A model generated the notes under the pieces. It ran no database searches. It saw only the letters and a list, made by a program, of their open reading frames with translations, and was not told the origin of the DNA. Below are positions 1 to 13,700 of a stretch of DNA of 64,000 nt, piece by piece. The stretch is from Opisthocomus hoazin (lineage: Eukaryota > Chordata > Aves > Opisthocomiformes > Opisthocomidae): the NCBI RefSeq assembly GCF_030867145.1, contig NC_134439.1, positions 5,431,379 through 5,495,378 on the forward strand. Direction: 5' to 3'. The position numbers were made by a program, and so were the translations under genes. The stretch's first letter is position 1. Each line of letters begins with the position of its first letter.

Positions 1-867
1 GCTTGGGTCCCTGATTCCTGGCATTCCCATCTCTGGCTATTGCCCTCATTCTCTTCATCCTCATCATTTGCTCCTGGCAGGAAAGTTCGTGGACGAAAGA
101 TGCAGAGCGACCCTGGTCTTGGAGGACATGGGAGGCCCAGGCGTGCTGTACTTGGTGTCTTCTGGGGGTGCCACAGCTTTGAGCCACCTCTGCAGAGCAT
201 CTGAGCCCTTCCAGGTGCCTGTTTGGGGAGAAAAGCCAAGAGGGATTGGTGGGGTTGGACCCAATCCACCGTGCTCGCATCTGGACTGACGTCCTCCCAC
301 AGTACAGGGTGGACCTGCCCATGGTCTGGAACTCCAGGGAAAATTCAAGATGGTGAAATATTTCCAGTGGGAAACTCCTTGGCAGGGAGTTTGTTTCTGT
401 TGGGAATTAGGAGAAACGGATGTTGCAAATCCCTTGGATCTCTGCATTCGGTCTTGTTAGCTCCACAAGTGGGTGTTTAATGAAGCTGGGGAACGGCTGA
501 GTGACCTTCCCTCTAGCAGAAGGAGAAAACATTGCTTGGCTGCACCCTGCATCGATAACCACTGGTGCCTGTACTCAGCGAGCGGTGGAGAGGAGAAGGG
601 TTCCAGCCTGAGCACGCAGCGGCAGGGCTGTGACTCCTACTCTGAGGTCCCCCTGACGCCACGTCCCATCCCCACTCTTCCACTGCTTTGCTTTTAGCTT
701 ACTCTGGAGGAGAGGAGAAACATCTCCAAACCCCCCCCCGAAGGCACAGCAAGGGGACACGTGCGGCACCGGTCATCGTAGGGACCATCTCTTTGCTTGT
801 AGAGCTGCGGAGGGGTCCTGACTCCAGGGACACAGAAGAGTGGGTCTCGTTTGTGCACTGTGGGATA

Positions 868-919
868 ATCGTGTTCTCGTTAAAGTTCTTGTTAAAGTCC
901 TTGTTAAAGTCCTTGTTGG
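868..919 (+). repeat. 12-bp short tandem repeat (GTTCTTGTTAAA-like), about 4 copies
   Basis: Four consecutive near-identical 12-mers (gttctcgttaaa, gttcttgttaaa, gtccttgttaaa, gtccttgttggc). The unit length keeps frames open, which explains the VLVKVLVK peptide seen in translation. No coding role is implied. Confidence 0.75.
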
Positions 920-2054
920 CAGCGCCATTCATGGGTCAGATCTGCAGGTCCTGCTGAAGCCAGGGGTACTTTTATACAAAGATCTCAGGACTGAGGCAGT
1001 AGTTAATAGCTGGATGGTGGTGCCTGTTATTGCATCCCCACGGCTCCGATGCCAGAAACCCCCTCGAGACCCCTCCTAAAACCCTCCACAGCGGAAGGGG
1101 GACGGGGAGAGACAGTCCCATGCCGGGCCCAGCCAGCCCCGCCGTCCTCCCCTGCGCCAGGGGGATGTCGATAAAGGCTTTGGATGTCAGGCTTGGGTTT
1201 CCAAGGTGGTGGTGTCACATCAGTGAGAAGCAAATATTTGGCCAAGTGCACCCTGAGGTAAGCTGGTGTCCGGTGTAGCTGCCCAGCATGCCCATATGTT
1301 ATTACTTATCCATCAGCCTCTTTGAGTAACGACGTACAGGGCCAGGGCGAGGGTTGGCTTTTGTCAAAGCATATATTTCAGCGGCGTTTAAATAAACTCA
1401 TCGAGCTGCACGTCTCGTGAACTTTCCTATTCCATCTGTCTGCGCCGAGCCACCCGTGGAAGGAAATGGATGAGGCCTTCAAACCTTCGCCAGTCCCCGG
1501 AAAATGAGCCAGTCCAGTTAACAATAAATGGTGGCCGGTTGGAGCACACATGAGCGGTCTAGTGAAGAAGAAAAGAAAGTTGAGCTTAATGAAGTCCCCG
1601 CGCCTCTGTCCCTGCGCGTGGACAGGAAAGGACGGGTGGTTTATAACTGTTTATTGGAGTTAATGGTAATAAATTCCTCACTTGTGATGCATTAACTTTA
1701 ATGTTTTCATTACGTGATGATTTAGGTTTTCCCTTTTCACGTTGTAAATCATGTTGTCCCGGTAGCACAGCAGGTCGAATGTCTGACATAATGTTATGTT
1801 TGAGGGAGAGAAATAACAGGGGAATGAGTTACACAGATTATATATTTATATGTTTCATCCATTACGTCTCCTTTTTTTTGGAGGGCTTTAAAAAATTGCG
1901 TCGGCGGGAAGCCGGTGGACGGGCAGACGGGTGGACAGACAAACCCATCTGAGCAGGGATTTGCGAGATGCGGCGCGAAGGGCCGGTTTCCATAGCAACT
2001 CCCCAAATCCACTCGGTGCTGAAGGGGAGGGGGTTTCCCTCCCTCTTTGCTGAG

Positions 2055-2730
2055 TGCGAGCCCTTGGCTAATGAGCTGTGCAAATAGATATTGAGATTTA
2101 GTGGGTTTTATTTCGCAATTACGGACTTGGTGATTTGGAAGGAAACTTTTGGGCCAAAGGCTCTGCCTTCTCTTTGAATTTTCTTTTCTTTTCTTTTCTT
2201 TTTTTCCCCTTTGCCAAAGTTGGTTTAATTTCAAACTTGCTGTTACATTTTCCAGACAGAATAAGAAAACAGTTAAAGTTTTGGAGGCTTTTTTCCACCC
2301 TCTCGGGCTAAACCCCAGCCCAATCTACAGCCAACGGCTTGCTGTTGACTGTCCCTGCTCTTGTTTGCTTATCAATCATAAAAACCACAGCCATGGGCTC
2401 CTCTGCATAAACAACAATGAATCCAACACTAACTCAGCATTTAACAAAGGTCCATCTGTACATCCCCTATTTATTTGTGTGCGGTCATTAATCGCGGTCC
2501 AACGAGGACATTAGGGGCAACGCAGTTAATTAGGCACCGTTCAACCCCAGGTGAGAATTGCGGTTTTGTTGAGCGCCTTCCATGGATTTTGTGTTCGCTC
2601 CTGGCTGTCAGCACTTGTCAAATGCCTCCGCCGTTGCCTGGGACCAGTTAATCTTGATTCCTGCCTTCAATACTGGTCTGTACTGGCTGCTACAAGAGAG
2701 CATTTAGCAATTCCCCGCCTGCCCCCGAGG
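2055..2730. promoter_or_regulatory. Candidate conserved non-coding element in SKAP1 intron
   Basis: AT-rich island in GC-rich surroundings, with no repeat structure and no coding potential. It has dense homeodomain-type cores: ATCAATCA at 2371-2378 (reverse complement TGATTGAT, PBX/HOX type), directly followed by an AACCACA RUNX-type core, and TTAATTA at 2526-2532. SKAP1 adjoins HOXB1 in vertebrates, so such islands could be HOXB or T-cell enhancers. This is compositional inference; conservation was not measured. Confidence 0.3.
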
Positions 2731-5700
2731 AAGCTCTGGGTTTAGCTGCAGTTTTTGCATGGCTCTTTGGGCTGGGATGCCTTGTAGCAGCCGCGGGCTC
2801 CTGAGCCTGAGGACAGCTGATCCTGAAGCTGAACACAGGGATATTTCAGTTGATAATTTCCCCTCAATGATTTGTTGGCATTGATTTTTAACTGCCTCCT
2901 GCTTGCTGACCAGCTTTCAATCTAGGTAGTTATCCTGGGGTGGGTGCCTACACTCTGAATTTTGCTTACTAGCCTCTTCTGAAAAGTCAAGCCGAAGCCC
3001 GAATAAATCTTCTCTGCCGTGCCTTGCCTTTTCCTCATCTACTTTCTTATTTTCCTGCTCAAAAAAATGCAATAAAATTAGTCTGGCACAAGATCTATTT
3101 CATGTGATCCATGTTGACAATTGTTTAGTTCCCCATTCTCTTTGAAATAGTTGCTCATTTTGTTCCCGTCGTTATAAATGATCCCCAGCCATTTCCAAGG
3201 CGCTGAAAGCTTCGGCGACGTTCCCGAGGCGCGGAGGGAAGCGTGTCCGAGGGACACCGAGGGCCTGGGAGCCACCGAGGAGGTGGGCTGGGACCTGGAG
3301 CAGGGGCACGAGGAGGCAGGGACCGGGCGGACTACGCTGATGGATGTCACATCCCACCATGGCCTTTCTCCTCCTGCTCCGTTTTGTCGGGGCATCACTC
3401 CGTGCCTGTTGCCGGCTGCTTTGCCGGGCTGCAGCCTCTGCACAGCACTGGAAAGGTCCTGCCCAGCTGTGCCAGATACATCCAGTGTCCATCAGCAGGA
3501 GCCTGGAGCCAAGGGGCTGAGCTCACTCCCGTCCTCCCTCGGGTGACTAGACCCTGGGGTAGATCTGGCTTTGATTAAGGGTACCCGGGAGGAGGTTTTG
3601 GGGGGGGATCTGTGCCCACGTGGATCACGATGTGAGAAAGCTTTCAGGATCCTCTTGAGCTTGGAAAAAGGTAACGGTTTAAATACAGGCAGCATTATTC
3701 TCCCGTCAGAGACCGAAAGGAGCATGGCTCACAGCCAGCTTGTTGGTTTTGCCTGTACAAAGCTTGTGTTTGAACAGACCCGCAAAAGCTGCTCGGCAGT
3801 GGCCGGTGGTGCCGGCAGCCCCGGCAGCCATGTCCTGGACCTGTTTGCCGTGGCAGACCTTGGTGGCGGGTGGGATTTCCAAAGGCTTTCAGCATTTCCC
3901 CGGTCCGTCTCGCTTTGCAGGCGGCGGGAGGGGTTGTTTGTCTCTCTCGGATTGTTTTCTTCCTCATTAGCTTCAATGGAAAAAGAGAGCGCAGCCGCCG
4001 CAGAGGGCTTTGGGACATCGCAGCCGGTTGTGCTCTGGTTTGAAATGTATCTGGGTGTTCCCTGCGACGTCCCCGGGAGCAGAATCTGCTCTTGGCACAT
4101 CTGAGCCTGGTGAATAAGCTGGAGGACGGGGAATTAGCTGTTACCGTCGTGCCTCCGTGCTTCATCCCTTTGAACAGTCGGTTGATGTGACAGCGTGGGC
4201 ACCGACACGGCCCCCGGGCGTGTTTGGCTGCAGCTACTGTGACATTTTGTGCAGCTGGTGTGCATGACTCAGAGACCGAAGCGGCGAGAGCTGAAATCCA
4301 GAGGTCCTTGAGGACATGGCGAGGACAGGGTAGAATGGTCATGGCGTTCGGCAGCCAAACTCCTCGAATCTCTGCCCAAAAGGTGCCGTTTGGTCAGCAA
4401 AGGTGGAGGCTTGGGTGACCTGGGTTCAGCCTAACGCAGGAGTGAAGCCGTTGAGGCTGAGAGCATCCTTCGGCAGCTCCTGGGGGATGCGCACCACAGT
4501 AAAGGTTGATGTACAATAAAGAAGGAAAGGGAATTAGCTGGTGTCTGCTCCTGTGCCCGTGAGTGTGGGTCTCTGGCCCCAGTTTTCTCTCGCTCCTGAA
4601 ATTCTGCAGTTTTGTATCCTCTGCAGAAGAGCGGTCTCCAGGATTACAGCACAGAGCTATTCCCAGTGCCACCGATGTGCAGCCCTTCTGCTGGAGGCTC
4701 CAGATGGAGCGATGCGTCCCGCGGATCGGGAAATTCATCTTCAGGAAAACCCTTGGGGCTGAGCAGCTCCGTCGGAAGCCAGGCTTGAGAGGTTGCAGAG
4801 GGTTACATGGGATTTGAGATGCTGGTGGCACTGGGCAGGGCTCCTGGTACCAGTCGTCTGCTGGGCAAAGGCTGGGCTGGGGGAGATGGCAGGGTGGAAG
4901 TGACCACCGAGACCATCCAGACAGAGCCTCAGCCCTGCTGCGCCGTGCCGGGAGCGACCGGAGAGGAGCCGTGTGTCTGGGAGAGCACAGATGTGTCTCT
5001 CAGATGAATTTAAGGCCTTTTCTTTCTGTTTGTATAAATGGTGAATGGCCATTAGCGGTTGGAACAAATGACCAGGCGACGGGCTGGCTTTTCCATCACT
5101 TGGAGTCCTAGAAGATGTGGTGAGCTGTGGTTTACCTGCCAGCTGTGTGGCCCTGGGGCAGAGCTGTCTGGGCTCTGACGGGACCATCGAAGCCAATAAA
5201 CCCTCTGCCCTCAGAGACCAGCGAGCTTCCTGGGGCTGGCTCCCACCGAGCCCATCTGGATCTTCTGGGGGTCCATTAGGACGCTTTAAAGAATTAAAAA
5301 AACCCAGGGACTGTCTTTTCAGGTTAATTTAGCCATTCGTTGCTAGCAAAAAGCCATCTGGCTTGTTGTTAGGGGCAGGCTGGGGATGCAGGGAGGGACG
5401 GGGACACCCCACGTAACCCCAGCCCTGTCCACAGCCAGGCAGAGCCCCGAGCACCGCATCCCCCCACTCACCCACCTTGCACAGATTTAATCTTCCCAGC
5501 TCTGCGTTCGCAGGGCTGCATTAGAGAGGCTGCGTGCAACACACAGGTTACAGCTGCCATCTTCATGTCATGTTCTGTAAAACTTCAAATTTCCAGAGCC
5601 CCATGCAATCAAATCAGCCCTCGCAACCCCTCCTTAATAGTATTAGTTTATCTGAGCAGCCACCGAGTATTTAAGAAGAACGAAGTCTCCTTTCACCCTG

Positions 5701-6224
5701 GTTTTCCTGCTGGGAAACTGAGGCACAGTGTCCCTTGCAGAGCGGGAGAGATTTGGGCTCCTGATGGTGTTTTGGAGGCGATGGGGAGCTGCCAGCCTGT
5801 CAGATCCTGGGACCCAGGGCCACAAATAACCTGAAACATGGGATCTGCTTACATGGAAAATTGAGCTCAAACAGGGCAAAGCACAACTGAGAAGGCAGCA
5901 GCTGTCCCAGGGGTCCTGCCTGCTTAGAAGCAAGCGCCGAGAAATGATGGGCAACGAGAGAAGACGCTGGGCTGGAGGAGGTTGTTGCTGGCTCCCATCA
6001 TGTCCGTGCTGCTTCCCCGCTTCGGTTCCTCTTGGTGGTGTTTGAAAGGTCCTTGCATTCCCCCGGATCTCTCCGGAGGAAAGAGCAGAAAGTGCATCCC
6101 CAGGAGGACCGCGATGGCTGGACACATCCCTGCCTTGGCGAAAGCGACAGCAGCATCCTGCACGCCGGCAATTTCTGCAGCTGGTTTTCTTGGGGGAACG
6201 GGGGCAGAGGGAAGCCCCATGCTG

Positions 6225-6560
6225 ATAATGTACTGAAAGTAAATGAAATTAAATAAGCGAAGCAGCACTCGCAGCTCCTGCCTTCCCCCCTGGGTAATTC
6301 AATTCGAGCGCTCGTGCTGATGGGATCTCGCCGGGGCTGCCTCCGTCACCCCGCTGGGGCCTGGATTCTTAACGTCTAAATAAAAGTTTCACTCAAGCAT
6401 TTTTTATGCTCCTGCCAGCGGGATCGGCGAGCTGGCGTTGGGCACATTAATGTAATATTCATACTCGCAGGGTCCCCCTGCGCATCCGGCAGCACCGTCC
6501 CATTTTCATAATCATAAATGTCCCATAAAATGACATTTAGATTTGCATTAGCAAAAAGGG
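6225..6560. promoter_or_regulatory. Candidate conserved non-coding element
   Basis: AT-rich, non-repetitive, with several TAAT and ATAAA cores (for example around 6448-6470 and 6508-6556, ending in an ATTTGCATTAG octamer-like site). Suggestive of a conserved intronic element. Only composition and motifs support it. Confidence 0.25.
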
Positions 6561-7711
6561 TCGGGGCTTGGATTTGAGAAGGCAATGTGCCCTTTTGGAA
6601 GTCGGATGCTCGGCGTTGCTAGAGAAAAGCCCAAGCACCTTTGTGCCGGGCAGGTGCTGGAGAGAAATGAGATTTCTTGGTGCGGGAAGGGGCTGTCCAT
6701 GTCCTCCAGGCACTGCAGAGGGCAATCCCACAGCATCCCAGGCTTCCCGTCTTGGGCAGCTTTGCACAAGCCAAGGATTTTGTCTTTGAAGGATCCGGTT
6801 TCCAGCCAACCGAGGAGACAGACGCAGGGGAGCCCTTCCACCAACCCAAAGCTTGCGTGTCTTTGTGTCTGCCGCTCACCCCGAGACCCATTTGCAGAGG
6901 ATTTATAGCGAGCCCAGAGTTTGCAAACTATAAAACACAAAAATGAAAATAGCCCATGAACGAGTCAGAGGGGGGATATGTATTGGGCCAAGAGCTGGGT
7001 GTTAGCAAGAAACGTTAAGAAAAGAAGAGAAGCTCTTGTGATCTGGGATTCTGGGAAGTTATTCAGACTGAAAAGGCTGCCAAGGCTGGGCACTGGGGAG
7101 GTGATTAGTGGCATTTAGTTAGTCATTTTTTATTGTGCTTATTACAAGTTCCGATGGCAGGAGAGGAAGGGGAGACCTTCTCAGCAGCAAGCCATGGCTT
7201 GGGGACGTCCTGGCCCTGATGGTTTTGGGGATGAGATGTGGCCGTCACCTCCTCAGTGAGTGCCAGAGCCCCTCCGTGGCCACAGGGTCCAGCCACCAGC
7301 CCAGGCAAGGTGCCATGGTCAGATTTAGACCAGACATCGGATAACGGAATCATGTTTTCTAAGTCCGTAAACCTGACCAGCTCCTGCCTGCTGCCAAAGG
7401 CTCCCAGGGACCTGGAGAGCCTTGGCTGGGGGGTAAAGGGCTGAGCATCAGCCCCCGGAGCAGCACCAGCCTCAGCCCACTGAGGACGGATCTGCGTAGC
7501 CATGTGAATCATGGTCCTGGTTTCCTTGAGGACCTCTGGGAGCCTGCAGCCAGGACTGGGAATAGCCAGTGAGATCATGGTAGACTGTGATTTTCACCTC
7601 CAGCTGCTGATCTGCCTGCCTAAGTCTCTTCTGCAGAGAAAGGGGCTGAAAACATTGTGCTGAGGCGTTGTGTGAAGGTGAAATCCCAAAGCTTTGCTTT
7701 GCTCTCCGTAG

Positions 7712-7792
7712 GACTGGAGGAAATCGCACTGAAGCCTGTTCAAGACACGGGGAACATTTTGAAGCAAGGATATCTGGAGAAGAGGTCCCGAG
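7712..7792 (+). CDS. SKAP1: SKAP1 coding exon: start of PH domain
   Basis: Acceptor ...gctctccgtag and donor gtaaga flank 81 nt. It encodes [13 protein letters not shown] then [13 protein letters not shown], where GYLEKR is the first beta strand of the PH domain. The first two bases complete a split codon, so an upstream exon outside or not recognised in this window is required. Human SKAP1 has a matching exon start just before the PH domain. Confidence 0.93.
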
Positions 7793-10700
7793 GTAAGACC
7801 TGACCAGTACATCATGAGATAAGGTTTGGGGATGTCACCTCAGAATTACCAAGAATGCAAGTTTTCAGACAAAGAATGAGCAGGATAATACATCTTTTCC
7901 GCAGATCTGTCTGTAGGCGCATGCAGAAACTTTCAGGCCTGTCTTAGGCATCATACACCCAGGGAGGTCACAGCCTTTATTTATTTTTTTTTGCCCATGA
8001 TCAAACTGCACAAAGATTAAAACACAGAAATCGAATTAAGCAGCAGTCCAGTCCTCTAAGGCGGCATGTGCCCTTCTAACGAGCAATACCTAATGAGGAT
8101 AAAATCCTGGTGAAGACAAGGTATTTCGTATCATCACACACATTAGCAAGTTGAGATAAGGACTGTGAGTCAGCCTCAGGTTTATCTTGATTTTACTGAC
8201 TCTTGTGAAAGCTACAAATTATTTCCTCATCACTCAGATTTTATCTTGATTTATTTATTGTATGACAGGTGGTATGAGGCAAGAACAGCCCTTTCTTCCT
8301 CACGGCCATTAACTGAGCTGTGGAACTGGCTCTGTGCATGTTTCAGCTTGCTCCAATTACAGAGTAAAAGACATTTGCTTAAACCTCAATTAGGGGAGGT
8401 TTAACCCAAAGCTGTGTTCCCTCCCGGTTAACAGGACTATGGGTCACAGCAGCTCAGCTCAGCTTTCCCTGGAGAGCTGGGGAAGGCCTGTGGGGGCTCC
8501 AGCCTGGTAGGATGGGCTGCTTCTCCCTTACTTCACGGAGGTTTTTTATCTAAATTTTCTTGCCTGAATTTTGTGCTAGAAATCTTAAGGATTTTGTTGG
8601 GGGAAAAAATTCTTCTGTCCCCTAAATGTTGATCTGAAGCATACAATGAAAGAACAGAAATTAATTATTTTTTAATATTTTGTTGTCCTTTTCTTTCTAG
8701 AGCACAGCTTTTTTGGGTCAGAGTGGCAGAAGCGCTGGTGTGTCCTCAACAGAAGGACCTTTTACTACTACGCCAATGAGAAAAGTAAGTCGTGAGATAC
8801 CTGCCTCCAGTCCCCAGACTGTGGGTGGTAGCTGAGGGCACGGATAGGACTGGAAAAGAGAAGGGGAGAGCCCTTGCCGAAGGCCAGGAGGAAAGCGTAC
8901 ACCATGGGAAGGCTGTAATTCCCTATCAAGGCACAACATGCAAGTTCTAGAAGGGTAGATCTCAGCTTGCTTTTTTCCTTTTCCTCTCTCCCAAATGCCT
9001 TTGTAGGTACGAAACAAGAGAAGAGAGACACAGGAACAGAGCTGTGCGTAAATAAAATGATGTACCAAGTTTTCCATTAGCCATCAGCTGGGCTTCAACC
9101 CCCTAAGTGACTGTACATAATCCATGTGTAGCATACATAAATATTTTGCAGTCATGCTCCATCAGGTACATATAAACAGACAGCTAATATCTCCAACAGA
9201 GTTTGGCATGATTAGATATACGGCCTTCCTCTGTTCCACCCATCCAGAAACACGGCGTGCTAACAGCTTACAAAATACACCAGTACGTCCTCGGTTTACA
9301 ACTACCAGGTCTGCAGCTAGGATAGGATTAAGCCCCGGTGGGTCGTGGGGATGAAGCTAGATCATGGTCCTTCTTCCACATCCTTTGTCTGAGGATCTGG
9401 AGCGCTTTTGGGAAGCTTCCCAGTTCCTCTCACCCTAGCAGGGTAGCTGCGGGGGTATGAGCTGTGAGCAGAGGCAGGTGTTGAAGCCAAGGGTTGATAT
9501 TTGGTTGTTTCTGTGGGGGATGAGCAGTTGTCATCTTCCAAATGGTCCCCAGCAGACAGCAGAGTAAAGCAAACCTGTTATCGACTGGCTGAAATCCTCA
9601 TACAGGGTTTGACCTCACGCCTGGAAGTTTCCTGAGGATCTGCAAATCAAAAAAAGGTTCAGAGCAACTGCCTGAATCGTACTCCCATGCTTCTGCAAGA
9701 AGATTCATAAGGAAATAATGAGCTGGGGTAAATAAAGATGCCTCAGATGACTGCAGTGAAGTTCCCTCTCTCCACCCCAGCTGACACCAGCCGCGTGTGT
9801 GCATCGGCAAGATCCGTAGGCCAATTCTCAAAGGCCCCACTAAGTATTTCTTCCTGTACGCCAGCCCGTTAATGCCTTACCAGCAGAATAATCATTGGTA
9901 TCATATTTCCCCAAGTACGCAGTGGTCTCTGCTTCATTACAGCCAGCTCATCTCATGCAACCTTCTGACCCCGGCAACCTTGCCCTGGCTGCTCGCAGTC
10001 TCTGGAGGCTTAAAAGGGCATCCTCTTTACTGCGTCTTTATGAAGATGTTGTAATGATCCCTTTGGATTTCCTGGGGGTGGGCATGCTTAGACTGAAGAG
10101 GATTTTCTGGCCATTTCCCATTGACACGTGGTGTACCTCGGTTTCCCTACATGGGCCACAGACATCTGCACCACCCAGCAGGATGGCGAGCTTGATAAAA
10201 AGATCCAAACTCCAGCTTGAGCATGTTTTTTCTTCTTCCAGGCAAGCAACCCAAAGGCACCCTCTCCATCGAGCACTATAGTGCCCGGCTGGCTTTCCAC
10301 CTCCGCAAAGACTCTCGAAAAAGATGCTGTTTCGAGCTAATCTGCCCTGGCAAACGCACCTACGAGGTAGGAACTCGGGGGGGTGAAATGGACCTTCTGT
10401 GCTGGTTCGAGCACTAGGCACAAAAACACACACTCCCAGGCCTGGGGTGCAGGCTGGACCTGCGGGGTCAGGGAGGGTGCAAATCTCCAACCCGCCCTGG
10501 CAAAACAAACCAAGCAGCAGCGCAGAAGGTGCCGATGCTTCTCCTTCTTGGCAGGGTATTTCAGCATGGATCTTCCCTTGGCACTAGAGTGATCCTGGGC
10601 TCTTTTGCCACTTGTGCGGCACAAGGGTTAAGTGAGAACATGGGGGAGAAGCAGTAGAGGATTGGGTTTGGAAAGCCTATTTTTAAATAAGCAGTTCAGA

Positions 10701-13700
10701 GCTAGGTTAAATTTAAACCTTCAATTTGTTGAGCATCCAAGGGGGAGCCTAAAAACGGGTGTAATGAAAAACCTGGCCCAATCCACAAAGTGCGCGTGAG
10801 GGCCTTCCTGAGCTTCAGGGAGATTTTGGATGTAGAGTCTTGGTTCAGAGTCAGTATAGTATGTTCAGTGGGGACTGTGGTTTTCATCTGAATTATTTTA
10901 ATGAATTAGGTTTGACAGCCTTCCTCTGGGACAGTCTAGCTTTGTTCCGCTTCTGTTTCCCTGTTTGGAACAGGGAGATAAAAGAAGTGAAATGGCTTTC
11001 CCAGAGTCACAGGGTAGAAAATGGTGGATCCAGGATCTCCGTCCCCTATTCTAGGTGCTAATCTTTCTCCTCTTCCTACACACAAGAACCAGCACAATAA
11101 CAGGGAAACCTCTCTCCAGTTCACAGCCCCAAGCCCAGAGGAGGCTGAAGACTGGGTGGATCAGATCCAGTTCCTCCTGAAGGGTGAGTCCAGCAGCCTG
11201 GGCCAAGCCAGCATGCCCTGCTCATTTGGGCAGATCCTGGCAGCATCTTCCCACCCAGCTTGGGCTGCTCCCTCCAGCAAAGCGTGGGCTTGTGCTTATT
11301 GCTGAGACCTGGCTGGGGTCCCAACGTTCCCCCGTATCGAAAAGAGAGGTTCTGGGGCTGTACTCTTTCGAGCAGGTGGTTAAAAAGAGGTGACTGGTTG
11401 GAGCCCACGGGCGTTTCCTTGCAATTCGAGACCTTTTGGCTGCTTTTAGTTGTGTGATCTCTCAAAAGCTGCAAGTGTCACCAAGTGGGACAAGAAAAGG
11501 GTGGGAATGGCTCCTCACTGCTGGGGTTGCAGATCCGCTGCTCTGTCCTTGCCTGATGAAGGATGAGGTTTGGCTCCTCTGGATTTGCTCCAGTTTGAGC
11601 CCAGAAATACAGAGAAAAGACTCCAGCCATGCATGTGGAAATCCTCTGGAAACCATAGGCAGCTGCCCAGAAGGGGTGTCAGGCTGAGTTCCTTGAGGCA
11701 CTTGTTGAATTTGGCTTTGTTCTCTGGCATTTGCCATCCTTTCTGGGGCTTTTCCTTTTTTTTAGCCTGTTCTCCGCTTCCATGCTGTTTTCTTTACACC
11801 AGATGCTTGTGGGCCAAGCAAGGAGACAGTTCACTCCTTGCAAGATCTGTAGTGAGCACAAAGTACAGTGGCGTAGGCTTCGTTACTTGATTTCAACTCA
11901 CCACAAGTGCCAGTGTCCAGCTGGCACTTTGGTTTGCTCTTTCTCACCATGCTTTTGCTATCCTCTGCCAGACCTGAGCTCCCTCACTATCCCTTATGAT
12001 GAGGAGGATGAAGAAGAGCTCTACAATGACGTGGACAGTTCTGACTCTGTGAAGACACCATCCCACAATACTACTCTGAATCAGGATGAGCCAAACATTG
12101 AGATAGAAGAGGATGACATCTACGAGGTTTTGCCAGGTGAGCCACCAAAACCCGAGCCATCCCCTAGTTGCAGCCCTGCAAACGTGGCAGGAGACCTTGG
12201 CCACACGACACGTTGGTGGGAATGAACGTCTTGGGCTCTGCTGATTTTAACGGACCCACAACTCAAAGGTTTGACTGCGTTTCTTTGTTCAGGCTGGTTG
12301 ATGGACCACAAGAGGAAACCCATTCTGTGCTGGTGAGGCAGAGGGTTTGTAAATTCAGGCAAGGAAGCTTTTAGAGGTCGTGCTCCGTTCAGCTGGGGTA
12401 ATATTAAGTTTTGTGAGAGTGGAATCTCTGGCCTGTGTTACCTGGAAAATCGGACTTTAGATGATGAAAATGCTCCCTTCTGGGCATGCAGTCATGGCTG
12501 TAACACAATTACTGGCCTTCCAAGAGATGGTAAAATAACTGCATTAAAGATCAGCGCTTGTTTGCTAACAGTGCACGAGGTCTGAAGGTAGCAGGGCAGC
12601 GGCTGCCGGTTAAAGGAGCCAGGAGCAATCTTCCTGGCACAGAACCAAACAGCCTGTGAGGGTGACACGGTCTGCAACGTTTCTTACCGTTCTAGCAGAA
12701 ATCACAGCGTGACATGCCCCAGGGCTTGGTCAACGGGTCACCCGAGCCTTATTCAAACACGTGTGCTGTTCTGCCTCTGCACTGAGGTTGGGATCACCCA
12801 GCCCCCTGCACGCCATCGGCGAGAGCGGGGTCCCTTGGTGCCTGTTCAGAGATGCAAAATAGGTCCTTGTTTCTTCTTATTTATTTCAGAACTTTATATT
12901 TGTAGTGATTAAAAAAAATATATATTAAATGCACCAGGAAGTTTAACGGTGCCTGAGATCTTTCCCTGGTTATTGCTGCCAAAGGAAATCTCTGCTCAGC
13001 GGTTTGCAAGCGGCATCCAGACAGCTGCCGGGAGCGGTGCTGGGGCTCCGGCGCTGCCTGCGCAGAGCCTCAGCCTCTCCTCGTCTCTTGTCTTTCCTTC
13101 CTGACGTTCCCTTCCTCTGTTGACACCCTCAGCTCTTTGAGGAGCCGCGAGAAGCCGCTCTCTGCTCCTCTGGGCATACCCACAGCGAGCCCTGAGCTCA
13201 GCGGGACCCTCGGCACCGTGGTCCCCGGGCTGGTGGGTGTGAGGTGCTGATGGTCCGTCAGGCCGAAGGCTTTCGGCATCCCTGGCTGCTTTGGCAGCTG
13301 TGCCCGACTCCTCGCTGCCTGGCGGCTGCCAACACCCACTGCAGAGCAGATATCAGACGTGAGGTTTGTTCCACACGTGGCTGATGGTGATCGTGCTAGG
13401 AGCTTGTGCAGGGTTGGTGTAGGGACAGACCCCGCCGTTACCCCTGCTCCGGGATGCGGAGTGTCTCGAAAGAGCCGGGGCCGACCCTGCCAGCCAGCTT
13501 CGCCCTCGGTCCCTACGGATGTTGCTTTCCTGCTCCCATGCATGGATCAGTGCCCTGATGCTGGGGCTGCAGAACATCGTGGTGGAGGAGGGGACATCCC
13601 AGCCAAACCCTTCCTTTAACTATGGGCTTTTACTGGGCTCTCTCTCCAGCCCATCTTAGGAGCTTGCGGAGAGGTTGCTAAGGCAGCCCGAAGGGTGGTG

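Larger units (their letters stand above)
1..7711 (+). other. SKAP1: SKAP1 intron (partial), no exon recognised
   Basis: No open frame here resembles the N-terminal SKAP1 exons, so I treat the stretch as intron. It contains a 12-bp tandem repeat (about 868-919), AT-rich islands at about 1300-1800, 2055-2730 and 6225-6560, and a GGGAAACTGAGGCAC motif at 5712-5726. The rest is unremarkable mixed sequence. Confidence 0.7.

Noticed and set aside
64-480. Possible upstream SKAP1 exon after 'ttgctcctggcag' near position 80
   Set aside because: The acceptor-like site is fair, but the following frame does not resemble any SKAP1 segment.
1308-3345. ATCCATCA at 1308-1315 and TGATGGAT at 3338-3345 as HOX/PBX sites
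   Set aside because: About two occurrences of any octamer are expected on both strands of 64 kb; no supporting context.
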